A model generated the notes under the pieces. It had not been told where the DNA came from and did no database searches. It saw nothing but the letters and a program-made list of their open reading frames with translations. Both the position numbers and the translations under genes were made by a program. Positions 1 to 5,861 of a stretch of 11,839 nt of DNA are shown one piece after another. This stretch comes from JBEBGV01 sp040081265 (GTDB lineage: Bacteria > Acidobacteriota > Vicinamibacteria > Vicinamibacterales > UBA2999): positions 1 to 11,839 of the forward strand of contig JBEBGV010000101.1 in the NCBI GenBank assembly GCA_040081265.1. Reading direction: 5' to 3'. Each line of letters opens with the position of its first letter. Positions within the stretch are counted from its first letter, which is position 1.

Positions 1-621
1 CAATCGCACCAGCTCACGCGCGACGGCGAGTGCCGCGGGTGCGCCGAGCACCGGCACCTCGCCCGCGTCCGGCGCATCCCACCGCGCGTCGCGCAGCAGC
101 GCACGTGCTGACGCATGGCCGGGGCGAACGCCAAGACGGCTCAGCGCTTCCGACGTACCCAGCGCATGCAGCAGTTCGGCTGCCTCGCGACGGTCATCCT
201 CCGGGGCCTCGGTGCGAGTCAGACGCTCCAGCAGCAGTTCATAGCCGTCACCCAGCGGCGCCGACACCATCACCGCAGCGGGCCGAAGTTCCGACAGAGT
301 GTCCTCTTCTTCGATGACATCCGCGAAGACGAACCGATAGCCATGGCGCGCGACGGTACGGATGAAGCGAGGCTCGCGCGAATCGTCGCCAAGAGTGCGG
401 CGAAGCGTCCGGACGGCCTGGCTGAGCGCGCTGTCGGAGACGATGACGTCGGTCCATACGCGGTCGAAGATGTCGCGGCGGTGGACGGCCTCGTGACGCC
501 GCTCGACCATCAGGACGAGCAGGTCGAAATAGCGTGGGATGAGCGGGACCTCACGGCCTTCGCGCAGGAGAAGCCGCCGCCGTGGAGACAGCGTGAACTC
601 GCTGAAACGGTATCGAATCAC
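1..621 (-). CDS. Winged-helix (OmpR/CadC-type) transcriptional regulator, C-terminus beyond the window
   Basis: The frame is open from a GTG at 621 to the left edge (207 codons, no stop seen). Residues 1-100 read as a Trans_reg_C winged helix. There is a beta-rich start (IRYRFSEFTLSPRRR), then a helix around RYFDLLVLMVERR, the recognition-helix segment VSDSALSQAVRTLRRTLGD, and the wing FIRTVARHGYRFVF. This is the CadC/ToxR style of OmpR-family domain with no receiver domain in front, so the trigger is not a canonical phosphorelay seen here. Residues 101-207 are an acidic, alanine/leucine-rich region I do not recognise; a later membrane or sensory part may follow outside the window. The GTG start overlaps the stop of the upstream oxygenase gene (GTGA, 4 bp), which indicates translational coupling in one operon. 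I infer that it controls this operon through the 11-bp repeats at 1512-1566. Confidence 0.85.
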   Translation of the reverse strand, partial: MIRYRFSEFTLSPRRRLLLREGREVPLIPRYFDLLVLMVERRHEAVHRRDIFDRVWTDVIVSDSALSQAVRTLRRTLGDDSREPRFIRTVARHGYRFVFADVIEEEDTLSELRPAAVMVSAPLGDGYELLLERLTRTEAPEDDRREAAELLHALGTSEALSRLGVRPGHASARALLRDARWDAPDAGEVPVLGAPAALAVARELVRL

Positions 622-1484
622 GTGAGGGACGATCGTAGCGCGACTCGACCCCTGGCAATCGGCCACTCGCGGACAAACGGAGGAAGCAGCCGCAGCACCA
701 CTCGGAGCACCCTCGTCCAGCGCATGAGCGCCCGAGCGTCGCGCGCGTGCCACTCGAAACCATACGCCTGACGGATCGCTGGCGGAAGCGATCCCAGCGT
801 GAGCAGCTGCATCACTCGAAACGCCGGCCAGGCCAGGTACCACTGCGGTGGATAGAGCACTGCTCGTGCGAGTGCCCGGCTGGTGTCGGTGACCACGATG
901 CTGCCGCTTGCGAGCATGTCGCGCATGTACTCGTCGAGCTGCGCCGCGTCCCGCGGGAGTGAGTCTGCTGGCATCCCCAGCAGCGGTTCCATGATCGCCG
1001 CCTCTGCACAGTACCGATCCCGCTCTCGGAGGGTCAGCGCTCCGACCAGACGGTCGTAGGTGAGCGGAATCGACTCGAGCAGCGTGGCATGCACCCAGCG
1101 CTGCAGATCTGAGTCGTGTGCCGAATACGCCACGGCACCGGCCTCGCCGATCCGGCTGTGCACGCGGTCGTGGATGGCGTTAATCCTGGCGGCGGAGCCG
1201 ATCATCTGATCAGTGTCGCCGAAGGTCAGCGACAGCATGGCGCCAACCGTCGAGCGCAGGCGCCGGTAGCTGGAGAGAATGCTGCCACGGAAGGCGCTGT
1301 GGTCGTGGACACCAGCGGCGACCGCCGGGTGCGCCAACTGGAGCAGGATCGCACGCCCCCACCCGGCGACGACGATCACTTCACGATTGACCTTCCAGGT
1401 GACGCTGTCAGGCCCGGCCCGCTCGTGGTCCGACTGAACCAGCCGGGCACGCACAGCCGCCCGGTGACCCTCGAGGTTCCTCAC
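618..1484 (-). CDS. MpaB/DUF2236 family oxygenase-like protein
   Basis: This protein belongs to the DUF2236 family (oxygenase MpaB / latex-clearing-protein relatives; characterised relatives are haem b proteins). The substrate here is unknown. Hallmarks, numbered from the GTG at 1484: GPDSVTWKVNREV at 24-36, the strongly conserved LLQLAHPAVAAGVHDHSAF at about 47-65 with its His residues, FGDT near 88, INAIHDRVH near 101-109, and HDSDLQRWVHATLL at 123-136. About 288 residues is normal for the family. A longer reading from 1616 is open, but its first 44 codons run through the 11-bp repeat array and look unlike the family, so I prefer the GTG at 1484-1482. That start lies 6 nt behind a GATAGT -10 element. 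A TTG at 1514 is a weaker alternative. The stop overlaps the start of the downstream regulator. No signal peptide is evident. Confidence 0.85.
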   Translation of the reverse strand: MRNLEGHRAAVRARLVQSDHERAGPDSVTWKVNREVIVVAGWGRAILLQLAHPAVAAGVHDHSAFRGSILSSYRRLRSTVGAMLSLTFGDTDQMIGSAARINAIHDRVHSRIGEAGAVAYSAHDSDLQRWVHATLLESIPLTYDRLVGALTLRERDRYCAEAAIMEPLLGMPADSLPRDAAQLDEYMRDMLASGSIVVTDTSRALARAVLYPPQWYLAWPAFRVMQLLTLGSLPPAIRQAYGFEWHARDARALMRWTRVLRVVLRLLPPFVREWPIARGRVALRSSLT

Positions 1485-1490
1485 GACCGC

Positions 1491-1496
1491 ACTATC
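1491..1496 (-). promoter_or_regulatory. -10 element (GATAGT) for the oxygenase/regulator operon
   Basis: GATAGT reads on the minus strand and matches TATAAT at 4 of 6 positions. The next 6 nt lead straight to the GTG at 1484, so transcription would begin at or next to the start codon. There is no good -35 at 17 bp; the 11-bp repeat array lies there instead, consistent with an activator-dependent promoter. Confidence 0.4.
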
Positions 1497-1511
1497 GTTG
1501 TTCGGAGGCTC

Positions 1512-1566
1512 CAAGTCGTGAGCGTTCGGTGAGCGTTGCGTGAGAGGTGCGTGAGCGGTGCGTGAG
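1512..1566 (-). repeat. Five tandem 11-bp direct repeats, putative operator
   Basis: On the minus strand five units each start with CTCAC at exactly 11-bp spacing: CTCACGCACCG (1566-1556), CTCACGCACCT (1555-1545), CTCACGCAACG (1544-1534), CTCACCGAACG (1533-1523) and CTCACGACTTG (1522-1512). The period is not a multiple of three, which argues against a coding repeat. The array ends 15 bp upstream of the GATAGT -10 hexamer. That is the type of position where PhoB/OmpR-class activators replace a -35 element. The co-transcribed winged-helix regulator is the obvious candidate to bind it (inference). Confidence 0.8.
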
Positions 1567-1584
1567 TAATTCCGTGCTCGCCGA

Positions 1585-2286
1585 CTACTCGACTGCTCTG
1601 AAAAGCCGCTCATCAAGCGGGCTTCCGGAGAGGGGCATGATCTCGAGGCGGTATTGCCTGGTATGTGCTGCTGCGGCGTGCGCTTCGGCGGCCGCGGGGT
1701 TCTCCCACGTCTCCACCAGCGTGAAGTGATTGCGGCGCATGGTGTGCTGCAGTACGTCGAAGCGCAGATTCCCCGCCTCGGCGCGGCTCTTGTCCGCGAG
1801 TGCCTTCAACATGCCTGACGGGTCGCTCCCCGGCGCTGGAATCGTATCCACGTGCGTCACGATGTAGACCGCCTGCGGATTGACTGCGCGCCCTGGCGCG
1901 ACCGTGAGCACACCATAGGGCCGCTGGTCGTAACCGCTCATCGCCAACCGGCCCATCGCAGTCAGGAGCGCCGCCGTGTGGGGCGCCTTCGCGTGGGCAT
2001 CGAGCGCTGACGCGTTCGCCCAGGTTTCGACGATGACGTAGTAGGCGCCGCGGCGTTGCTGCTCGAACACATCGAGCCCGACAAAGCCCGATTCCAACCG
2101 GCTCGCGTCGCGATACGCCCGGAACGCGTCGATCGCCTGGGCGCGTGACGCCGGCAGGATGTCGACGTAGGCGACGGTGCTGGCCGGCCCCTGAAGCGCA
2201 GGGGCGGGTCCCTGGGGAGCCGGGGCCTGCGCCAGTGTGAGCGCCGGGAGCAAACCGATAACAGCACCGATCAACAGGCTCTTCAT
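1585..2286 (-). CDS. Exported protein with two ABM (antibiotic biosynthesis monooxygenase-like) domains
   Basis: The protein has 233 residues. Residues 1-20 are a Sec-type signal peptide (MKSLLIGAVIGLLPALTLAQ), followed by an Ala/Pro/Gly/Gln linker to about 36. Two ferredoxin-like dimeric alpha/beta-barrel (ABM) domains follow, at about 37-130 and 139-230. They are visibly duplicated: YVIVETWANASALDAHAKAP in the first corresponds to FTLVETWENPAAAEAHAAAA in the second, offset by 105 residues. ABM proteins act as cofactor-free quinol or polyketide oxygenases, or as haem-degrading enzymes, usually as homodimers of single domains. Here the dimer may be formed within one chain. I cannot assign a substrate. 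The ATG at 2286 sits 7 nt behind TAAGAT. Export makes a standard cytosolic role unlikely. The next gene on this strand begins 100 bp downstream with its own promoter. Confidence 0.85.
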   Translation of the reverse strand: MKSLLIGAVIGLLPALTLAQAPAPQGPAPALQGPASTVAYVDILPASRAQAIDAFRAYRDASRLESGFVGLDVFEQQRRGAYYVIVETWANASALDAHAKAPHTAALLTAMGRLAMSGYDQRPYGVLTVAPGRAVNPQAVYIVTHVDTIPAPGSDPSGMLKALADKSRAEAGNLRFDVLQHTMRRNHFTLVETWENPAAAEAHAAAAHTRQYRLEIMPLSGSPLDERLFRAVE

Positions 2287-2293
2287 GCCCGCG

Positions 2294-2299
2294 ATCTTA
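2294..2299 (-). promoter_or_regulatory. Extended -10 (TGTAAGAT) for the double-ABM gene, leaderless arrangement
   Basis: TAAGAT on the minus strand is preceded by TG, as in an extended -10. It is separated from the ATG at 2286 by 7 nt, so the predicted mRNA starts at the A of the start codon. No Shine-Dalgarno sequence is present. Confidence 0.5.
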
Positions 2300-2380
2300 C
2301 AGCGGGCGCGCCGCTACGATCGCCTGTGGTGCCTCTGCCGGCCTTCGGCGGCAGACAGCAAGCGGAAGCGGACGACCATG

Positions 2381-2386
2381 TAGAAT
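2381..2386 (+). promoter_or_regulatory. -10 element (TAGAAT) for the YhbY gene, leaderless arrangement
   Basis: TAGAAT matches TATAAT at 5 of 6 positions and lies 7 nt before the GTG at 2394. No ribosome binding site separates them and no convincing -35 is visible. Confidence 0.5.
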
Positions 2387-2393
2387 CAGATCC

Positions 2394-2681
2394 GTGGCGT
2401 CAACACTTTCTGCTCGCGAACGCACGCACCTCAAAGGACGCGCCCACTCACTCGAGTGCTATGTCCATGTCGGCCACGCCGGCCTCACCGAGGCGGTCGT
2501 CGCCGAAGTCGACAAGGCGCTGACCGCGCACGAGCTGCTCAAGGTCAGGATTGGTGCCGGTGACCGCGCCGCGCGTGAGGGATTGATCGACCAACTGTGC
2601 GCCAGAACCAATGCCGCGCGAGTGCAGAACGTCGGCAGAGTACTCGTCCTCTGGCGGCCGCGCCCGGTCGAAGAGACCTAG
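2394..2681 (+). CDS. yhbY: YhbY-type CRM-domain ribosome assembly RNA-binding protein
   Basis: This 95-residue protein matches the small bacterial CRM-domain family (YhbY), which binds pre-50S ribosomal particles and is cytoplasmic. The pattern is complete. LSARERTHLKGRAHSLE at 5-21 resembles the usual start (LTxKQRxxLrxxAH). The VGHAGLTEAVVAEVDKAL segment follows and holds the GxxG RNA-binding loop (GHAG). Then come AHELLKVRI and the closing strand NVGRVLVLWRP. The family is normally 90-100 residues, so it is full length. The start is a GTG directly behind a -10 hexamer. It lies divergent to the double-ABM gene (107 bp between start codons) and 46 bp ahead of the VOC gene, which has its own promoter. 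The neighbours suggest no functional link; this is a housekeeping gene. Confidence 0.9.
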   Translation: MASTLSARERTHLKGRAHSLECYVHVGHAGLTEAVVAEVDKALTAHELLKVRIGAGDRAAREGLIDQLCARTNAARVQNVGRVLVLWRPRPVEET

Positions 2682-2714
2682 CACCAAGCCACGGTTCGAC
2701 GCCCGCACGCGGCG

Positions 2715-2720
2715 TATACT
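2715..2720 (+). promoter_or_regulatory. -10 element (TATACT) for the double-VOC gene, leaderless arrangement
   Basis: TATACT, in the context GCGTATACT, matches the consensus at 5 of 6 positions and lies 7 nt before the ATG at 2728. It supports that ATG over the longer open reading that begins at 2611 inside yhbY. No Shine-Dalgarno sequence is seen. Confidence 0.55.
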
Positions 2721-2727
2721 CCGTCGG

Positions 2728-3828
2728 ATGCGACGTCTTTCAGTGAACCTCCTCGGCACCGGCGGCATCCTCTGTGCGCTGCTCGCGGTCACGGTCCTCC
2801 AGCGCCCCGCATGGGCGCAGCAGGCAGCCAGACCGCCGGCGGTCTCCGCGACGCCAGTGGTCCTTGGGCTCTACAACTGGATTCACTCCACGGCCGATTC
2901 CGAACGGAGCTTCCCCTTCTATCGGGACGTACTCGGGGTCGCGCTCACGCGGTCGCCGTTTGCAGGGCCAGCACCCGCCAATGCCGCCCCGGAACGGATT
3001 CGACCGATCTCGAATACGCCGCCTGATCAGCTGCTCTGGGACCTCACCAACACCCAGGGCGCACGCTTCAGGAACGTGTTCGCGCATGCGCCGAACACGC
3101 CGTTTGGTCTCGAACTCTCGGAGTTCGTCGATATCCCGCGCGACACGCGACAGGCCAATCCGTGGGATCCGGGCGCCTCGTCGCTGATCTTCCGCGTGCG
3201 CGATCTGGACAGCGTCGTCGTGAAGGCGAAGGCCAGCGCCGCGCCGATCGTGACGCTCGGCGGCGCTCCAATCGACACCCCGGCCGGACGCTCGCTGCTG
3301 GTGCGCGATCCGGACGGCTACCTGATTCACCTCATCCAGGCATCACCGGCGGACATCGCGGCTGCCACGACCGGAGACATGGTGGTCGGCACGTCAATTG
3401 GCATTACGGTTGCCGACACGAACACGGCACTCCGGTTCTATCGGGGACTGCTCGGCTTCGACGTCCGCGACACACGGCGCGCGACCAGCGCCGAACTGCG
3501 CCTGAACGGTCTTGCCGCCGGCGAACTGACGCAGTCGGTCACCGTCATTCCCGGTACTGCCATTTCCGTGGTGCTCTCGCAGTTCACGCTGCCCAGCGGC
3601 GCCACACCAGCGGCCAATCCATTCCGCTGGCGGATTCAGGATGTGGGTGCGCCGCAATTCCAGCTTCAGGTGCGAGACCTGGATGCCCTAATCGACCGGA
3701 CCAAAACCAGCGGCTACCGCTTCCTCAGCGTCGGCGCGCGGCCCATCCAGCGCGCCTTCGGGCGATTCGTGTTCGCCATCGATCCGGACGGCGTGCTGGT
3801 CGAATTCGTCGAGGCTGCGCAGAAGTAG
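2728..3828 (+). CDS. Exported protein with two VOC (glyoxalase/dioxygenase-fold) domains
   Basis: The protein has 366 residues. A Sec signal peptide occupies 1-31 (RR, hydrophobic core LLGTGGILCALLAVTVL, AWAQQ cleavage region). VOC domain 1 spans about 43-206: GLYNWIHSTADSERSFPFYR at 47-66, FGLELSEF at 126-133, and RDPDGYLIHLIQ at 193-204. VOC domain 2 spans about 218-363: SIGITVADTNTALRFYRGLL at 223-242 and IDPDGVLVEFVE at 351-362. The RDPDG/IDPDG turn with a His or Glu two or three residues later is the usual VOC C-terminal strand, where a metal ligand often sits. VOC proteins include glyoxalase I, extradiol dioxygenases and antibiotic-binding proteins; nothing here picks out one of these. 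The open frame extends upstream to 2611, but the signal peptide and the TATACT element fix the start at 2728. Confidence 0.85.
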   Translation: MRRLSVNLLGTGGILCALLAVTVLQRPAWAQQAARPPAVSATPVVLGLYNWIHSTADSERSFPFYRDVLGVALTRSPFAGPAPANAAPERIRPISNTPPDQLLWDLTNTQGARFRNVFAHAPNTPFGLELSEFVDIPRDTRQANPWDPGASSLIFRVRDLDSVVVKAKASAAPIVTLGGAPIDTPAGRSLLVRDPDGYLIHLIQASPADIAAATTGDMVVGTSIGITVADTNTALRFYRGLLGFDVRDTRRATSAELRLNGLAAGELTQSVTVIPGTAISVVLSQFTLPSGATPAANPFRWRIQDVGAPQFQLQVRDLDALIDRTKTSGYRFLSVGARPIQRAFGRFVFAIDPDGVLVEFVEAAQK

Positions 3829-4335
3829 GGGCATCATGCGGCCCACCGGCACCCCGGTGAGAGAGGTGCCAGCCACGACACTCGAATCGTCAACGTCCAC
3901 GAGCCGAGGTGGGCGTGTGACCTGAGGAGGAGCGGGAGTCGGTGGGGTGCCGGTTGGCGGAACGGGAGCGGGCAGGGGTGGCGCCGTCACGGTGAGGAGC
4001 GTCGGCACGCTCAGATCGAGCTTCCCCGGGGAGGCGCCCACCGCGACGCCGAGAGCAAAGGCCACAAACGTCGAGACCCGCAGCATCGATCTCAGGTCAT
4101 GGGCCGGCGGACGACGCGTGCTGCGACTGGCCAGCTCTCGTTCGCTCGGGAACTCGAGCATCTCGTCGAACGGCACCGGCTGGCTGAGACTCGGTGGGGG
4201 TAGGTCGCTGAAGGCGGTACTGGAAGTCGGCTGCCGCCCGAGCCTGATACGAACCATGGTCGACTTATCAAGCAGTCCCTTCTCTGCATAAATCGAGACG
4301 GTGACCCGAAGACCCTGAACTGCGGGCAGGCTCAT
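3688..4335 (-). CDS. Doubtful hypothetical protein: one membrane segment, proline-rich tail, possibly truncated
   Basis: This is a 215-codon open frame of unclear status. Residues 1-80 are polar and unrecognised. There is one probable transmembrane segment at about 86-101 (VSTFVAFALGVAVGAS). It is followed by a Pro-rich stretch at about 112-145 (APPLPAPVPPTGTPPTPAPP). In outline this is the N-terminal half of a TonB-like energy transducer, but no TonB C-terminal domain follows. Codons in the middle of the frame (about 44-125) mostly end in G or C, as in real genes here. The last 46 codons overlap the 3' end of the VOC gene on the other strand by 141 bp and read as antisense noise. I infer either a real short gene or a remnant whose end was replaced by neighbouring sequence. 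No Shine-Dalgarno or convincing -10 precedes the ATG. Confidence 0.3.
   Translation of the reverse strand: MSLPAVQGLRVTVSIYAEKGLLDKSTMVRIRLGRQPTSSTAFSDLPPPSLSQPVPFDEMLEFPSERELASRSTRRPPAHDLRSMLRVSTFVAFALGVAVGASPGKLDLSVPTLLTVTAPPLPAPVPPTGTPPTPAPPQVTRPPRLVDVDDSSVVAGTSLTGVPVGRMMPLLLRSLDEFDQHAVRIDGEHESPEGALDGPRADAEEAVAAGFGPVD
3844..3859. terminator. Short hairpin after the VOC gene
   Basis: CACCGG-CACC-CCGGTG is a perfect 6-bp stem with a 4-nt loop, 16 bp after the VOC stop codon. GGCACC at 3848-3853 can instead pair with GGTGCC at 3865-3870. No T-tract follows, so termination is only possible, and the hairpin also lies inside the doubtful minus-strand ORF. Confidence 0.25.
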
Positions 4336-4564
4336 GCGCGTGTTTCAATACAAGAGCTGGGCCGCTGGTCCCCACGCGTCGCACACGGTGTATTTCGTGG
4401 GGCTGCGCGGCAGGTGGGCCGAGTCGTTGACCACTTCGGCCAATCGATTGCCCTTCGACAGGCTCCAGGGGCCTCCGCCCGCAACATCGGTCAGGCCGCC
4501 AATCACATAAGTCTCAGCCGATGCTCACCAGATGCTGAGGACTTCCCCGCCTTGAGGGCCGAAA
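4336..4564. other. Intergenic stretch with a small uncertain ORF and an 11-bp direct repeat
   Basis: Nothing here is a confident gene. On the minus strand a GTG at 4506 opens 53 codons that stop at 4345 (starts VIGGLTDVAGGGPWSLSKGN, ends PAAQLLY), just upstream of the doubtful Pro-rich ORF. I do not recognise it, and it may be debris of the same degraded gene. On the plus strand GATGCT occurs at 4520-4525 and 4531-4536, exactly 11 bp apart, 28 bp before the ATG of the membrane-protein gene. A GAGGG at about 4553-4557 serves as its ribosome binding site. Confidence 0.3.
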
Positions 4565-5854
4565 ATGCGGGGCATGGACTCACTCGACGAGCAGATAACC
4601 CAGTGGCGAGCCTACCTGAGGCGCCGACCGGCGGTTGACGGCCCCGGAGGGGAAGATCTCGACGGACGCTTCCGCGCCCATCTGACGGCGCTCACCGCCA
4701 CCGGCCTGTCCGAGGATGAAGCGTTCCTGGTCGCGGTCAGGCGCATGGGCAGCCCAACCGACCGGTCGCCGGGCGCGACCCGTTCCGAGGCACTCATTGT
4801 CCTGGCACTTGCCGTCGCCGCCGGCGTGGCAATCAAGGTGCCGGCGCTCTTCGGTCTGGTGCTCGGCGGTGTCGGGTCAACGTTCTACGCCCGGAACATG
4901 AGCCTGTTCGTGTTCCCGCTACTGGCGACCTACTTCCTCTGGACGCGTCGCGCCGACGGCGCCATCCGCCTCTGGGTGGCACTTCCCTTCGTTATCGGGG
5001 CGGTCTTCGCCAACATCTTCCCGTTCCGTACGGGCGGCAACACGGAAGTGCTCACTGCGCTGCACCTGCCAATCGCCCTCTGGCTCGCGGTGGGCCTCGC
5101 ATACGCGCGAAGCCGCTGGTTCGACGCCGCGAGCCGCATGAACTTCGTGCGATTTTCCGGCGAGCTGGTGATCTATTACGCGCTCATCGCCCTCGGGGGC
5201 GGCGTCTTCACCGGCTTCACCGCGATGATGTTTCAATCGATCAGCATCAACCCCGAGTGGCTCATCGGGCGCTGGCTGATCCCGTGCGGGGCGATGGGGG
5301 CCGTCATCATCGCATCCTGGCTCGTCGAATCGAAGCAGCGCGTCATCGAGAGCATGGCACCGGTGCTGACCAGGCTGTTTACGCCGCTCTTCACCCTCCT
5401 GCTGCTGGTGTTTCTCGCGACGATGGCGGTGACCGGCAACCCGATCAACGTCGGTCGCGAGGTCCTCATCGGCTTCGACCTGCTGCTGGTGCTGGTCGTT
5501 GGACTGGTCCTCTACGCCGCTTCTGCGCGTGACCCCGAGGCCCCGCCGAACATGTTCGACCGCCTGCAACTGCTGCTCGTGGTCTGCGCGCTCGTGGTCG
5601 ATGGGGTGGCGCTCGCGGCGATCGCCGCCCGCATCTCAGAATTTGGCTTTACGCCGAACCGGGTTGCGGCGCTGGGCGAGAACCTGATTCTGCTCGTCAA
5701 CCTGACGTGGTCGGCCTGGCTCTATGCGTCGTTCCTGCGCGGTCGGGGCACGTTCGCCGCGCTGGAGCGGTGGCAGGTCGCCTATCTGCCCGTCTACTCT
5801 GCCTGGGCGGCGCTGGTGGTGGTGGCGTTCCCGCCGCTGTTTGGTTACCGCTGA
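4565..5854 (+). CDS. Polytopic membrane protein with N-terminal permease prefix domain 1
   Basis: The protein has 429 residues. Residues 4-62 match permease prefix domain 1: MDSLDEQITQWRAYLRRR, then LDGRFRAHLTALTATGLSEDEAFLVAVRRMG. This soluble cytoplasmic module is usually found in front of MacB/FtsX-type permeases in Acidobacteriota and relatives. After it come about 10-11 hydrophobic segments, at roughly 76-100, 112-127, 137-152, 165-180, 200-225, 235-252, 270-290, 300-320, 335-355, 370-390 and 405-426. I see no FtsX or MacB periplasmic domain and no ATPase, so transport by an ABC mechanism is not supported and the role is unknown. The start at 4565 has a GAGGG ribosome site 7-8 nt upstream; the ATG at 4574 would give the more typical MDSLDEQ start. 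No PadR-type regulator, a frequent partner of prefix-domain permeases, is next to it. It ends 7 bp from the stop of the convergent phytase gene. Confidence 0.75.
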   Translation: MRGMDSLDEQITQWRAYLRRRPAVDGPGGEDLDGRFRAHLTALTATGLSEDEAFLVAVRRMGSPTDRSPGATRSEALIVLALAVAAGVAIKVPALFGLVLGGVGSTFYARNMSLFVFPLLATYFLWTRRADGAIRLWVALPFVIGAVFANIFPFRTGGNTEVLTALHLPIALWLAVGLAYARSRWFDAASRMNFVRFSGELVIYYALIALGGGVFTGFTAMMFQSISINPEWLIGRWLIPCGAMGAVIIASWLVESKQRVIESMAPVLTRLFTPLFTLLLLVFLATMAVTGNPINVGREVLIGFDLLLVLVVGLVLYAASARDPEAPPNMFDRLQLLLVVCALVVDGVALAAIAARISEFGFTPNRVAALGENLILLVNLTWSAWLYASFLRGRGTFAALERWQVAYLPVYSAWAALVVVAFPPLFGYR

Positions 5855-5861
5855 CGAGCCC

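Noticed and set aside
115..771. 218-codon plus-strand frame at the left end
   Set aside because: It is antisense to the winged-helix regulator, whose domain pattern is clear on the minus strand.
2611..2727. N-terminal extension of the double-VOC protein
   Set aside because: It overlaps yhbY and would place the signal peptide internally; the ATG at 2728 is preceded by TATACT.
4919..5569. 216-codon minus-strand frame inside the membrane-protein gene
   Set aside because: The Arg/Glu/His-rich product is a typical shadow of hydrophobic GC-rich codons on the other strand.
5855..5861. Shared terminator between the convergent membrane-protein and phytase genes
   Set aside because: Only 7 bp separate the stops, and I see no hairpin with a T-tract on either side.
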